This document shows positions 7,621 to 16,064 of a stretch of DNA of 64,000 bases, piece by piece (positions within the stretch are counted from its first letter, which is position 1; each line of letters opens with the position of its first letter). Under the pieces are notes generated by a model. It was not told the origin of the DNA. It did not search any database and saw only the letters and a program-made list of their open reading frames with translations. The stretch is from Bacteroidaceae bacterium (GTDB lineage: Bacteria > Bacteroidota > Bacteroidia > Bacteroidales > Bacteroidaceae): assembly GCA_016292045.1 (NCBI GenBank), contig JAEEZX010000019.1, forward strand, positions 1-64,000, written 5' to 3'. Position numbers and translations under genes: made by a program.

Positions 7621-8551
7621 CGAATGCTCTGCGATTGAACGGTTGGAGATCTGCCATGCCCTCGCCCAGACCTATATAGCGTACGGGTATCTTGAACTGG
7701 TCGCTGATGCCAATCACCACACCGCCCTTAGCTGTGCCGTCGAGCTTGGTGATGGCCATTGAGGTGACGTCGGTGGCTGCCGTAAACTGCTTCGCCTGTT
7801 CGAAGGCGTTCTGTCCCGTGCTGCCGTCGAGCACCAGCATCACATCGTGAGGTGCGTCGGGAACGAGTTTCTGCATCACACGCTTTATCTTGGAGAGCTC
7901 ATCCATGAGCCCCTTCTTGTTGTGGAGACGGCCTGCCGTGTCGATGAGCACCACGTCGGCTCCCTGAGCCACAGCGCTCTGCAGCGTGTCGTAGGCCACG
8001 GAAGCGGGGTCGCTGCCCATCTGCTGACGCACTACGGGCACTCCCACTCTCTCGCCCCAGATGACTATCTGCTCCACTGCGGCGGCGCGGAACGTGTCAG
8101 CGGCACCGAGCACCACCTTCAGACCGGCCTCCTTGAACTGGTAGGCCAGTTTGCCTATCGTTGTGGTCTTGCCCACTCCGTTGACGCCCACCACCATGAT
8201 GACATAGGGTTTCGTCCCGTCGGGGATGACAAAGCCCTCTGTGTCGGAAGTATTGTTCTCCTCGAGGAGAGAGGCTATCTCGTCGCGCAGGATATGCTGC
8301 AGTTCACTCGTGGTGACGTATTTGTCGCGCTTCACACGGGCCTCAATACGGCGTATGATGTTGAGCGTGGTGTCCACACCCACATCGCTCGTCACAAGCA
8401 CCTCTTCGAGATTGTCGAGCACATCCTCGTCCACAGTGTCGCGCCCTGCAATGCTGCGCGTCAGCTTACCGAGAAAAGACTCTTTTGTCTTCTCCAGTCC
8501 CTGGTCGAGGGTCTCTTTCTGTTCCTTTTTGAAAAATCCGAAAAATCCCAT
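7601..8551 (-). CDS. ftsY: Signal recognition particle receptor FtsY
   Basis: This SRP-family GTPase receives SRP-ribosome complexes at the inner membrane. It shows GVNGVGKTTTIGKLA (P-loop), DTFRAAAVEQI, DTAGR (G3), and TKLDGTAKGG (G4). It has a short N-terminal region (GFFGFFKKEQKETLDQGL) instead of the long acidic A domain of E. coli, as is usual in Bacteroidetes. The ATG lies only about 7 nt beyond the U-tract of a strong terminator that ends the upstream ribosomal-protein transcript, so its own expression depends on readthrough or an unseen promoter. It heads the ftsY-rimO-HU-HU/LysM-GH128 run. Confidence 0.95.
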   Translation of the reverse strand: MGFFGFFKKEQKETLDQGLEKTKESFLGKLTRSIAGRDTVDEDVLDNLEEVLVTSDVGVDTTLNIIRRIEARVKRDKYVTTSELQHILRDEIASLLEENNTSDTEGFVIPDGTKPYVIMVVGVNGVGKTTTIGKLAYQFKEAGLKVVLGAADTFRAAAVEQIVIWGERVGVPVVRQQMGSDPASVAYDTLQSAVAQGADVVLIDTAGRLHNKKGLMDELSKIKRVMQKLVPDAPHDVMLVLDGSTGQNAFEQAKQFTAATDVTSMAITKLDGTAKGGVVIGISDQFKIPVRYIGLGEGMADLQPFNRRAFVDSLFS

Positions 8552-8556
8552 AAAAA

Positions 8557-8597
8557 AGCAAAAAAGGGAATGAGAACCAAACGGTTTTCACTCCCTT
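8557..8597 (-). terminator. Rho-independent terminator between ribosomal-protein genes and ftsY
   Basis: On the minus strand AAGGGAGTGAAAACC pairs with GGTTCTCATTCCCTT across a short GTTT loop and is followed by TTTTTTGCTTTTTT, which runs to within one base of the ftsY ATG. Confidence 0.85.
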
Positions 8598-8621
8598 GTA
8601 TCTTTTCTGTTTGGTTCTTCT

Positions 8622-8777
8622 TTAGTTTTTGAAGAAATCCTTTACAGCCTCGTTGGGTACCATCTGCTCGTTGAAGCTATAGGTGCCAGCTGCGTTCTTT
8701 ACCATCTTAATAACCTTGGTGTAAGAACGTCCGTCGGTCTTGCCAGTCTGAAGCGTGGCCACTGTTTTCTTTGCCAT
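8622..8777 (-). CDS. DUF4295 family protein (candidate bL38)
   Basis: This 51-residue gene was too short for the ORF track. It reads MAKKTVATLQTGKTDGRSY...FNEQMVPNEAVKDFFKN and ends in TAA at 8622-8624. It matches the small DUF4295 proteins that in Bacteroidetes follow rpmB-rpmG. Its small size, basic N-terminus and position in a ribosomal-protein operon support a ribosomal role. The Flavobacterium johnsoniae ribosome structure revealed a Bacteroidetes-specific protein called bL38; equating this gene with bL38 is inference. It is 26 bp downstream of rpmG and is followed by a strong terminator. Confidence 0.85.
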   Translation of the reverse strand: MAKKTVATLQTGKTDGRSYTKVIKMVKNAAGTYSFNEQMVPNEAVKDFFKN

Positions 8778-8803
8778 AGTAGTGTAATGTTATTAAGTGT
8801 GGA

Positions 8804-8992
8804 TTACTTGATTTCCTTGTGAATAGTCATTCTCTTGAGGATGGGGTTGTACTTCTTCAACTCCATACGGTCGGGGGTGTTCTTACGGTTCTTCGTCGTA
8901 ATGTAACGAGAAGTTCCGGGCAGACCGCTCTCCTTCATCTCTGTGCACTCCAGAATCACTTGAACTCTGTTGCCTTTAGCCTTCTTTGCCAT
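8804..8992 (-). CDS. rpmG: 50S ribosomal protein bL33
   Basis: The 62-residue protein starts [18 protein letters not shown] and contains [23 protein letters not shown], the standard bL33 core. It lacks the CxxC zinc-binding pairs of the other bL33 type. It lies between rpmB and the DUF4295 gene and is transcribed from the rpmB promoter. Confidence 0.97.
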   Translation of the reverse strand: MAKKAKGNRVQVILECTEMKESGLPGTSRYITTKNRKNTPDRMELKKYNPILKRMTIHKEIK

Positions 8993-9048
8993 AGTCTTCT
9001 GTTTCTATGCCAGCTCTGCCTCGTCGGCAAAACTGACACGCTTTCCTT

Positions 9049-9309
9049 TTAGCCGATTACACGAATGTTTTTCCAATCACAATAGCCCTTAGCAACAGCG
9101 TTCTTGAGGGCAGCATCCAGTCCGACCTTATTGATGTAGCGCAGGCCGTTGGCACAAATGTTCAGGCTGATCCAGCAATCCTCCTCCACGTAGTAGAACT
9201 TCTTGGTGAAGAGGTTCACGTCGAAAGTGCGCTTGGTGCGACGCTTTGAGTGCGACACATTGTTGCCAATCATCGCTGTCTTGCCTGTAATCTGACAAAT
9301 CTTAGACAT
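9049..9309 (-). CDS. rpmB: 50S ribosomal protein bL28
   Basis: The 86-residue protein reads [33 protein letters not shown], a textbook bL28 N-terminus. It is the first gene of the rpmB-rpmG-DUF4295 operon, behind a good Bacteroidetes promoter at 9360-9391. Confidence 0.97.
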   Translation of the reverse strand: MSKICQITGKTAMIGNNVSHSKRRTKRTFDVNLFTKKFYYVEEDCWISLNICANGLRYINKVGLDAALKNAVAKGYCDWKNIRVIG

Positions 9310-9359
9310 ACTCGTATCTTTATTGCGTTATTTTCTATGTGTTACTTCCAAACAGGGCA

Positions 9360-9391
9360 CAAAGGTATAGCCTTTTTCTGACTTCGCCAAA
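9360..9391 (-). promoter_or_regulatory. rpmB promoter (-33 TTTG / -7 TACCTTTG)
   Basis: On the minus strand TTTG (9391-9388) and TACCTTTG (9367-9360) are separated by 20 nt, the canonical Bacteroidetes primary-sigma spacing. The ATG of rpmB is about 50 nt downstream. Confidence 0.8.
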
Positions 9392-9411
9392 CTTTTACTT
9401 AAAAAATTACC

Positions 9412-9828
9412 TTAAAAGCCCATTTTTTTCTTCCAGTCAACAAAAAAGAACGGTTCATCCAGCATCTGAGCACCCTCTTTGTCGATGAAAAGCTGCGTTG
9501 TGGTGCCTTCGAGACACAGTGCGCCATCCCTTTCACGGAAAATTTTGTAGCGGTAATCCAGACGTGCACCGCGCTTGTGGACGTAGGTGGTGTGTATCAC
9601 CGCCACATCGTTCATCTCCAGGGGAGCCAGACAACGGTAGTGCACGTCGAAGATGGGAGCTGTGATGCCGGTCTGCATCATCACCGTGTAGTCGCACCCG
9701 GGATAGTGACGCCCGAAACTCTCGCGCCCGTCCTCCAGATACTTGACATAGTTGCCGTGCCACACACGATGCATGGGATCCAGTTCGGAAAACTTCACCG
9801 GCACGCGGCAGATATCCTTTATTTCCAC
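9412..9828 (-). CDS. Hotdog-fold acyl-ACP/CoA thioesterase of the polyene-type cluster
   Basis: The 138-residue protein has the 4-hydroxybenzoyl-CoA thioesterase-like signature FSELDPMHRVWHGNYVKYLEDGRE, including the catalytic-type Asp. In aryl-polyene clusters a thioesterase of this kind (ApeK position) releases or edits intermediates. It is the last gene of the 18.5-9.4 kb operon and overlaps the LolA-like gene by 10 bp. The assignment to polyene synthesis rests on context. Confidence 0.8.
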   Translation of the reverse strand: MEIKDICRVPVKFSELDPMHRVWHGNYVKYLEDGRESFGRHYPGCDYTVMMQTGITAPIFDVHYRCLAPLEMNDVAVIHTTYVHKRGARLDYRYKIFRERDGALCLEGTTTQLFIDKEGAQMLDEPFFFVDWKKKMGF

Positions 9829-10394
9829 TGGTAGTCGGAGAATGTGTAGAGTGTGTAGTTGTCGCCCCTCTCGTTCATGCGAAGAGACTTTATTTCACCG
9901 TTCTTGCCGTCAATCACAAGCAGAAAAGAAGTGAACATCATACGCTTGGCTGTCTTGGCATCGGCCTTCGGGGTGATGGTGATGAGAATATCGCCGTCCT
10001 CCTTCTTCATCTCGAGGTCGCTGGTCTTGGACAGGTCGGTACCGCCGGCGAGAATGCTCTCCCAAACAGCCTGGAAGGTCTTGAACTGCACATTGGTCTT
10101 GGAAGACGTCTTGTGGGGCTTGCCCTTCATCGTCATCGTGAACTGCGTGCCGTTCATATCGAGGGCTTCCTTGCCGCCGTCCATCGTGATATTCACCTTG
10201 TCGGGACGCGACATACTGAAAGAACCCTGAAGAACCTCGTCCTTTGCCACCACTTTCTTGTGGCGCACACGCTGGCACTTGGCTGTCACCGTCTGCACTG
10301 TCTTGTACTTGGCACAGGCCTTCTGATAATCGCTCTGCTGCGCCCACATGAACGAGGAGAGCAGACAGAAGAATGCTAAAAGTATATGTTTCAT
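9819..10394 (-). CDS. LolA-like outer-membrane lipoprotein carrier protein
   Basis: The 191-residue periplasmic protein has a signal peptide (MKHILLAFFCLLSSFMWAQ) and a LolA/LolB-type beta fold (SFSMSRPDKVNITMDGGKEALDMNGTQFTM). Paralogous LolA proteins are regular members of aryl-polyene and flexirubin clusters, where they are thought to help move the product to the outer membrane. It lies 21 bp downstream of the FabG gene and overlaps the thioesterase. It is probably not the housekeeping LolA, judging by context. Confidence 0.75.
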   Translation of the reverse strand: MKHILLAFFCLLSSFMWAQQSDYQKACAKYKTVQTVTAKCQRVRHKKVVAKDEVLQGSFSMSRPDKVNITMDGGKEALDMNGTQFTMTMKGKPHKTSSKTNVQFKTFQAVWESILAGGTDLSKTSDLEMKKEDGDILITITPKADAKTAKRMMFTSFLLVIDGKNGEIKSLRMNERGDNYTLYTFSDYQWK

Positions 10395-10415
10395 CGTCTT
10401 ACGATTTTTTCGGGA

Positions 10416-11144
10416 TTAAGTGTAGAGACCGCCGTTAATGCTTATCACATTGCCAGTGACATATGAAGCACCCTCGGAAGCGAGGAATGCCACCACTTCA
10501 GCCACCTCTTCGGGACGACCGAAACGACCGGCAGGAATTGTTTTCTTGAGCGTTGCCTCGTCGAGACCCTCCACCATGTCGGTCTTGATGAAACCGGGAG
10601 CAATGGCGTTGACCGTGACATTCTTCTTAGCCACCTCCTGAGCGAGAGCTTTCGTGGCAGCAATGATGCCACCCTTGGCAGCGGAGTAGTTGGTCTGACC
10701 GGGAAGGCCCTTCAAACCGCTCACCGAAGCCATGTTGATGATACGGCCGAACTTGTGGAACTGCATCGGAGCCAGGAGAGGCTGCGTCACATTGTAGAAG
10801 CCGTCGAGAGTGATGGTGAGCACACGGTTCCAGTCCTCGCGGGGCATCAGCGCCATCACGTTGTCGCGACGGATGCCGGCATTGTTGAACAGCACCTCGA
10901 TATACTCGTCCTCGTGGCTCGTCTGCCACTCCTCAATAGCCTTGCGGGAAGCCTCTGCGTCGGAAACGTCGAACTTCATCAGCGTGCCGTCGCTACCGGC
11001 CTCGCGCACCATACGGAGCGTTTCCTCGGCGGCTGCAGTGTTGCCGGCATAGTTAATCAACACATGATAGCCCAAAGAAGCCATCTTAACGGAAACTGCA
11101 CGGCCGATACCGCGACTTCCACCTGTAATCAATGCGTATTTCAT
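10416..11144 (-). CDS. 3-oxoacyl-ACP reductase (FabG-type SDR)
   Basis: This 242-residue short-chain dehydrogenase reads ALITGGSRGIGRAV (TGxxxGxG cofactor motif), NNAG, and the catalytic Ser-Tyr-Lys in SVSGLKGLPGQTNYSAAKGG. It reduces the 3-keto group of ACP-bound chains with NADPH. In this operon it would supply the ketoreductase step of the iterative polyene-type synthesis (ApeQ position). It lies 19 bp after the oxidoreductase. The start at 11144 gives a normal SDR N-terminus. Confidence 0.88.
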   Translation of the reverse strand: MKYALITGGSRGIGRAVSVKMASLGYHVLINYAGNTAAAEETLRMVREAGSDGTLMKFDVSDAEASRKAIEEWQTSHEDEYIEVLFNNAGIRRDNVMALMPREDWNRVLTITLDGFYNVTQPLLAPMQFHKFGRIINMASVSGLKGLPGQTNYSAAKGGIIAATKALAQEVAKKNVTVNAIAPGFIKTDMVEGLDEATLKKTIPAGRFGRPEEVAEVVAFLASEGASYVTGNVISINGGLYT

Positions 11145-11163
11145 CTCGTAATGTTTTATTTCG

Positions 11164-12549
11164 TTACAAACTGTTTATCACTTGTTCACACGTAAACTGC
11201 GCCGTACGGGTCACTCCCATCAGTCCGTGGAGCACTACATTCTGTCCCGTGAGGAACAGGTTGCCCACCGACATCTTGGGAGAGAGTATCGTCATAAGAG
11301 GATTCTGCCAGTCCTTGCGCATTCCGTAGGCGCTACCCTCCGGTGTCTTGTTGTAATCGCGCCACGTGAGCGGAGAGGATGTGTATATCTCCTCTATCTG
11401 CGACGAGAGACCCGGCAACTGTGTTTCCGCGAGTGCAATACACTCCTCAGCGAAAACACCCTTGAGAGCCTTGTAGTCCTCCCCTCTCCGACCGACAGAT
11501 GTGTCGCTCCAGCGGCTCCATGTCCCGAACAGCGTGGGAGTGAGAATATCTATCTGGTCGGACGCAGGATTGGTGACCAGCACGGCACCGACAGGACGCT
11601 GCGGACATTCATGCTGTCCCCAAACATCTCCTCGCGCGTATATATATTTATTATGGTTAAAAGCAGGAAGAGCACCCTTCTTCGTCACCACGGAAACGGT
11701 GAACATGCCGAAAGAATTGGGCACCGATGCCATGCGACGACGGAAGACACCTTTTATCTTGCGGCTCTCCTTAATCCACGAGAGTGTGGTGACAGGATGG
11801 GCATCGGAAATGAAGAAGCGGCCTTCGTAGACATTTCCCAAGGAAGTGCGCGCAGCGGCAATCAGTTCGTCACGCTCGACGAGTTCCTCCACCTCCTCGC
11901 CGCAGAGCACCTCACCGCCGTACGATCTGATATCCCCGATGAGTCTGTCGACCATCAGCGAACCGGGTCCGTCGAGACGCCAGCTGCTTTCGATGAAAGG
12001 TCCCTGATTGTGGACAAAAGAAAAGAGAGGAAGAGTGTCGCGACGCAGTTCCATCTTGAGACAGGTACCCGAAAGTACGTCTATCAGCAGAGGGTCGTGG
12101 AAAAGTTCATTGAGCCATGTCCATGCAGAAATATTCACTCCGTCTCTCTCACCCATTTCGCGCAGAGCACGGACATAAGTGTGAAGCGCTTCCCTCTCGT
12201 GCGGGAAGTCATGCGAAAGATTCTCTGCAAAGCGCTCGAAGCCCTCCTTGTAGAGGAATGTGCTCCCCTCTATCGTCACCTTGTCGAACCCCTCCGGATC
12301 GAGACGTTTCCAGGGAAGCGACAACAGGTTGAGGTCTGCGAAAAGATTATGGAGAGCCTGTCCTTCGTCCAAACCGCCGACATAGTGCATCCCCGTGTCG
12401 AAATGACGGCCTTTGCGCAGGTAGCTCTGCAACGAACCGCCCGGCTGTCCCTGACGCTCCAGAACGACAACCTTCAACCCTTTGCGGGCAAGTGTATGGC
12501 CACAGGCCAAACCTCCTAATCCACTACCTATTATGACGACGTCGTACAT
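11164..12549 (-). CDS. CrtI/retinol-saturase-like FAD-dependent oxidoreductase
   Basis: The protein starts MYDVVIIGSGLGGLACGHTLARKGLKVVVLERQ, a dinucleotide-binding GxGxxG fold, followed by GGSLQSY and DTGMHYVGG. A C-terminal motif near NLFLTGQNVVLHGLMG resembles phytoene desaturase/carotenoid isomerase and all-trans-retinol saturase enzymes. The ATG at 12549 is preferred over the track start at 12576, which adds a non-homologous MWHSPQYSV; it still overlaps the MMPL gene by 26 bp. Enzymes of this type occur in flexirubin-like pigment clusters; the substrate here is probably a conjugated acyl chain, by inference. Confidence 0.78.
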   Translation of the reverse strand: MYDVVIIGSGLGGLACGHTLARKGLKVVVLERQGQPGGSLQSYLRKGRHFDTGMHYVGGLDEGQALHNLFADLNLLSLPWKRLDPEGFDKVTIEGSTFLYKEGFERFAENLSHDFPHEREALHTYVRALREMGERDGVNISAWTWLNELFHDPLLIDVLSGTCLKMELRRDTLPLFSFVHNQGPFIESSWRLDGPGSLMVDRLIGDIRSYGGEVLCGEEVEELVERDELIAAARTSLGNVYEGRFFISDAHPVTTLSWIKESRKIKGVFRRRMASVPNSFGMFTVSVVTKKGALPAFNHNKYIYARGDVWGQHECPQRPVGAVLVTNPASDQIDILTPTLFGTWSRWSDTSVGRRGEDYKALKGVFAEECIALAETQLPGLSSQIEEIYTSSPLTWRDYNKTPEGSAYGMRKDWQNPLMTILSPKMSVGNLFLTGQNVVLHGLMGVTRTAQFTCEQVINSL

Positions 12550-14998
12550 AACGGAATATTGCGGGCTGTGCCACATAACTCAACACCACAGCACTCACCA
12601 TACCTACGAGTGTGGCAAATCCCACGCTCTGAATAGCAGGATGCTTCGCCAACAACATGGAAGCCACCGTAACTACAAGGATAAAGGCAGAGAACATAAT
12701 GGCTGTCTTGTGACGGCCGAGAACCTTGTCATTACCGTCGTTCTCATGAATGAGACCCGACATGATGAATATGCTGTAGTCAACACCAATACCGAATATG
12801 AACGTGGATATGATGATGTTGATAAGGTTGAAACGCACTCCGAAGATAGCCATTGCACCCAATACGATGAGCCACGAAAGCACAATCGGGAAAAAGCCCA
12901 AAAGCGTGTATTTCCAGTTGAAATGGAAACTGAACAGCAACACCAGGAATACGAATCCCATGCTTATCCACTGAAGTACATTGAAATCCTCGTTGAGCTG
13001 ACGCAATGTATCGCGCGTATAATAATAGGTGTCGAGCACCATAAGATTGTCGTCCTTGGTGACAGCATCGCAGATGCGCAGGAATGTGGCATCCAGACTG
13101 TCGGGCTTATATCGCACACTGGAGAGCACCAGATACTGTCCTCCATAGGTCTCCTCAATAAGCGTGGAAAGATAACCGTAGGGAATGATATCCGCCTCGT
13201 AGAGAGCATCCGGTTCGTAGTCCCTCGTAGCAGCCTCAAAGAAAGGAGCAAAGCCGTCCGCAGAAAGACCGGCCCGGGGAGCTGTGGCATCGACGAGACG
13301 CTTCACCTTGGAGAGACGCTCCTCGTTCCAGAACTCCTTCCATGCCTCAATGCGCTTCTCCTGCACTTCGAGCGGAACGAAGAGAACACCCGTGTGAGTA
13401 TACCCGCTCACGAGGCCCTCCTTTTCAAGCGAATCAAGTTTTGCCTCCAACAGAGAGAATTTCTCAACCGCCTCCTCAGCTGTCGCACCTTGGGATGCAA
13501 AATATGTGGACTCGTCGCCGGTAGCCGTTTTCTCACTCAGGAGTTCTTTGCTCTTGGATGTCATCTCAGACACATATCCGAGATTGTTCATATCGGCATC
13601 GAAGTCCGTGCCTTTAATCAGATATGCCAGCACACAGACGGCGGATATCGTACCGATGACACAGGCAAGCACCTTACTCTTGTCGAAAGGATAGGCACTC
13701 AGCTTGTCCATAATAGCAAAAGCCCTCTCACCCTTGCGCGTCTTGCCGATATCCAAAAGATGCGGGAGATATATCAGCGAGAACAACGTGGTGCCGACGA
13801 TGGCAAAAGCTGCAAAAAGGCCGAAATCCTGAAGAAGGTCGGTCTTCACGAACAATAATCCTATGAAACTGCCTATCGTTGTGATGCATCCAAGAAGTAC
13901 CGGCTTTGTCTCCTCGCGGAGCACCATCTCACTGTTTCCGGAATACTTGAAGTGGGTGATGACATGCAGTGCATAGCTCATAGCCACACCCAGTACGATA
14001 GCACCAATACCGAGAGCCATCAAAGAGAACTGTCCCTTGATGAAATACATCATCGTGAGACCGAAGAATGTGCCGAATGCAACCGGCAACACCAACAGAG
14101 GCAACGCAGACCATGAGCGAAGACAAAGACCAAGGACTATGAGTACCAGCACCAGAGAGCCCAATATCGTTGTCAAAAGGTCGCCCTTGATTGTGGAAGA
14201 GTTATAATATCCGTTCGCGGGCGTACCATGATATGATATATTAACCTGCGGATGTGTCTCGCGGAATTGTTCTATCCGTTTATTGAGAGTCTCAAAGAGA
14301 CTACTGCCCTGCCCCGTATTTGTCGCAGAGAATTTCGGTGTGATGATAGCCAGACAGACGGTTGAGTCCGGAACAAAAATATGACCGTCTACCGTACTGT
14401 AACCTCCCCCGGTACTGCTTAGGAGCGGAGCTATCTTTTTCTCCATCACAGAACGCATACCGATGGGGTCCATCTCCAGAAGCTGTGGAAATATGTCGGC
14501 CACATCGCTCTGCATATCCTCCACATTCTTAGCCATCTGATAACGCATATGTTCCTCTGTGAGCAGCGTATCGAATGCCTCGTAGCAGGACTCGTCCACG
14601 TATGCCGGCAAATGCTCTGTGAGATAGTCGACAGCATCGAACATCAAATCCTCATTAATCTGATAGAACACATCGTCTATCGTACGCTCTTCCTCAGGTA
14701 GATTCTCCTGTGGAATCAGCAAAGAATCAACGAATTCATCACAAACGCTGATGAGCTCGTCTTTGTCCTCACCCTGGAACAGCACAAAAGTCTTATCCTT
14801 GATACGTAAGGATGAAAACGCCAGTTTAATACTACCGTCTTCATTACGAGACGATGGCATCAACTTGTTAAGGTCTTCCTCAAGATATATCTTTGAGGAG
14901 AAATATCCTAACAGAAAAAACAAAAAGACCATCGACAGCCACATGAGGAGGCGATGGTTCTTGAAATAATGATATATACTAACAAACAGTTGTGTCAC
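12524..14998 (-). CDS. MMPL/RND-superfamily lipid exporter
   Basis: The 824-residue protein has two halves, each a single helix, a large periplasmic loop and a bundle of helices (for example LTTILGSLVLVLIVLGLCLRSWSALPLLVLPVAFGTFFGL and TLLGFFPIVLSWLIVLGAMAIFG). This is the 12-helix MMPL/RND topology. Exporters of this type are constant members of aryl-polyene clusters (ApeM position) and are thought to move the lipid-linked product across the inner membrane. The gene overlaps its neighbours on both sides by a few bases, so it is an integral part of the operon. Confidence 0.85.
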   Translation of the reverse strand: MTQLFVSIYHYFKNHRLLMWLSMVFLFFLLGYFSSKIYLEEDLNKLMPSSRNEDGSIKLAFSSLRIKDKTFVLFQGEDKDELISVCDEFVDSLLIPQENLPEEERTIDDVFYQINEDLMFDAVDYLTEHLPAYVDESCYEAFDTLLTEEHMRYQMAKNVEDMQSDVADIFPQLLEMDPIGMRSVMEKKIAPLLSSTGGGYSTVDGHIFVPDSTVCLAIITPKFSATNTGQGSSLFETLNKRIEQFRETHPQVNISYHGTPANGYYNSSTIKGDLLTTILGSLVLVLIVLGLCLRSWSALPLLVLPVAFGTFFGLTMMYFIKGQFSLMALGIGAIVLGVAMSYALHVITHFKYSGNSEMVLREETKPVLLGCITTIGSFIGLLFVKTDLLQDFGLFAAFAIVGTTLFSLIYLPHLLDIGKTRKGERAFAIMDKLSAYPFDKSKVLACVIGTISAVCVLAYLIKGTDFDADMNNLGYVSEMTSKSKELLSEKTATGDESTYFASQGATAEEAVEKFSLLEAKLDSLEKEGLVSGYTHTGVLFVPLEVQEKRIEAWKEFWNEERLSKVKRLVDATAPRAGLSADGFAPFFEAATRDYEPDALYEADIIPYGYLSTLIEETYGGQYLVLSSVRYKPDSLDATFLRICDAVTKDDNLMVLDTYYYTRDTLRQLNEDFNVLQWISMGFVFLVLLFSFHFNWKYTLLGFFPIVLSWLIVLGAMAIFGVRFNLINIIISTFIFGIGVDYSIFIMSGLIHENDGNDKVLGRHKTAIMFSAFILVVTVASMLLAKHPAIQSVGFATLVGMVSAVVLSYVAQPAIFRYVRRRHNR

Positions 14999-15363
14999 AC
15001 TAATACCCCTTTCAGTTCCATATATTTTTGCTGCTCATCGCGGACAACTCCTTGAACCACGTAGCCGCCACCCTTAGCCTCTGCAGACACTTCGACTGTA
15101 ATTCTGGGACACACCGCCGGTGTGGCGACAGCCGTCAGACGACACAGTTTAATGCTCTCATAGCGCAGGTCGTTTTTCTGAAGTACCATACATACACATT
15201 CTTTGATGGTCTCCATGTTACAAACTCCGGGACAAACGGGTTTGCCCGGGAAGTGACCATCGTAGACACTGCATTCTGGAAGAAGCTCCAGACACACACT
15301 GCCCTTCATTTCCTCCTCTCTCTCAACAGAGATAATCTTGTAGAAGTTATTATTCAGGAACAT
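14995..15363 (-). CDS. FabZ-like 3-hydroxyacyl-ACP dehydratase
   Basis: This 122-residue single-hotdog protein carries SVYDGHFPGKPVCPGVCNMETI, the FabZ/FabA active-site segment (HFPGxPxxPG). It corresponds in context to the small dehydratase of aryl-polyene clusters (ApeI). It would remove water from the 3-hydroxyacyl chain to build double bonds. The upstream and downstream genes overlap it by 14 and 4 bp. Confidence 0.8.
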   Translation of the reverse strand: MFLNNNFYKIISVEREEEMKGSVCLELLPECSVYDGHFPGKPVCPGVCNMETIKECVCMVLQKNDLRYESIKLCRLTAVATPAVCPRITVEVSAEAKGGGYVVQGVVRDEQQKYMELKGVLV

Positions 15364-15766
15364 ATATTTTCATTTGAGTGTCTGCAACCACTTCATCTCC
15401 CACTCTTGTTTCCCCGCGCATCAGAGTGACGCCCTGCACCTCCGGTCCCATTGAAACCACAGTCTCAAGCACATCACCCACTTTCGGACGCTGGTACAGG
15501 TGGAAATTCTTTACCTCACCAATATATCCAATAGGTGCCTCTGTAGCACCTGTTTCTCTTGCCTTCCAACCGGCATGAGCAGAAGCACTCTGAGCGATAT
15601 GCTCAACAAGCGCCACCTCAGAGAGGCGGCCGTCGGACTCGATGAAGAAGTTGCCTTCCTTTACGGTGTAACGGCAAACTGCTTCATCTTCCGAGGCACG
15701 CACCAAAACGTCCACCATCCGAATGGGGGCACGCTGAGGTATCAGTTCTTCTATTGAATAGGGCAT
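15350..15766 (-). CDS. Hotdog-fold dehydratase (ApeP-like)
   Basis: The 138-residue protein reads LIPQRAPIRMVDVLV at the N-terminus and ALVEHIAQSASAHAG in the helix that carries the acidic active-site residue in this family. Two hotdog dehydratases in tandem are typical of aryl-polyene clusters. It lies 9 bp after the ACP gene. Which of the two acts as the main dehydratase cannot be told from sequence. Confidence 0.78.
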   Translation of the reverse strand: MPYSIEELIPQRAPIRMVDVLVRASEDEAVCRYTVKEGNFFIESDGRLSEVALVEHIAQSASAHAGWKARETGATEAPIGYIGEVKNFHLYQRPKVGDVLETVVSMGPEVQGVTLMRGETRVGDEVVADTQMKIYVPE

Positions 15767-15775
15767 TCCCTCTTC

Positions 15776-16015
15776 TTACTGATGAGATTCAATGTAATCG
15801 TACAGATCCTTGAAGGTCTTAACCTTAGGCAGATCCTCAACAGGAATCTTCACTTTGAAGGTGTACTGAATAACAGCAACGAGGTCAACCAAAGAGAGGC
15901 TATCCAACTGGAGAGTGTCGTAGATAACAGCGTCATCAGTGATAACACTTTCTTCTACTTCAAACTCTTCTGCCAAAGTAGATTGTACCTTTGCAATAAT
16001 GTCTTCGCGTGTCAT
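15776..16015 (-). CDS. Acyl carrier protein
   Basis: The 79-residue acidic protein has the phosphopantetheine site LQLDSLSLVDL. It starts MTREDIIAKVQSTLAEEFEVEE, a normal ACP helix I. It sits between the ketosynthase and two dehydratases, so it is probably the dedicated ACP on which the chain is built. Aryl-polyene clusters usually carry two or more ACPs; only this one is visible here. Confidence 0.93.
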   Translation of the reverse strand: MTREDIIAKVQSTLAEEFEVEESVITDDAVIYDTLQLDSLSLVDLVAVIQYTFKVKIPVEDLPKVKTFKDLYDYIESHQ

Positions 16016-16064
16016 AATTCAATTTTTTTGTTTGGTTTAAAAATTATTGTTTTTTCTATATTGT

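Noticed and set aside
12482-13858. 458-residue plus-strand ORF opposite the MMPL exporter
   Set aside because: Shadow of a well-supported exporter gene; no start signals or family features.
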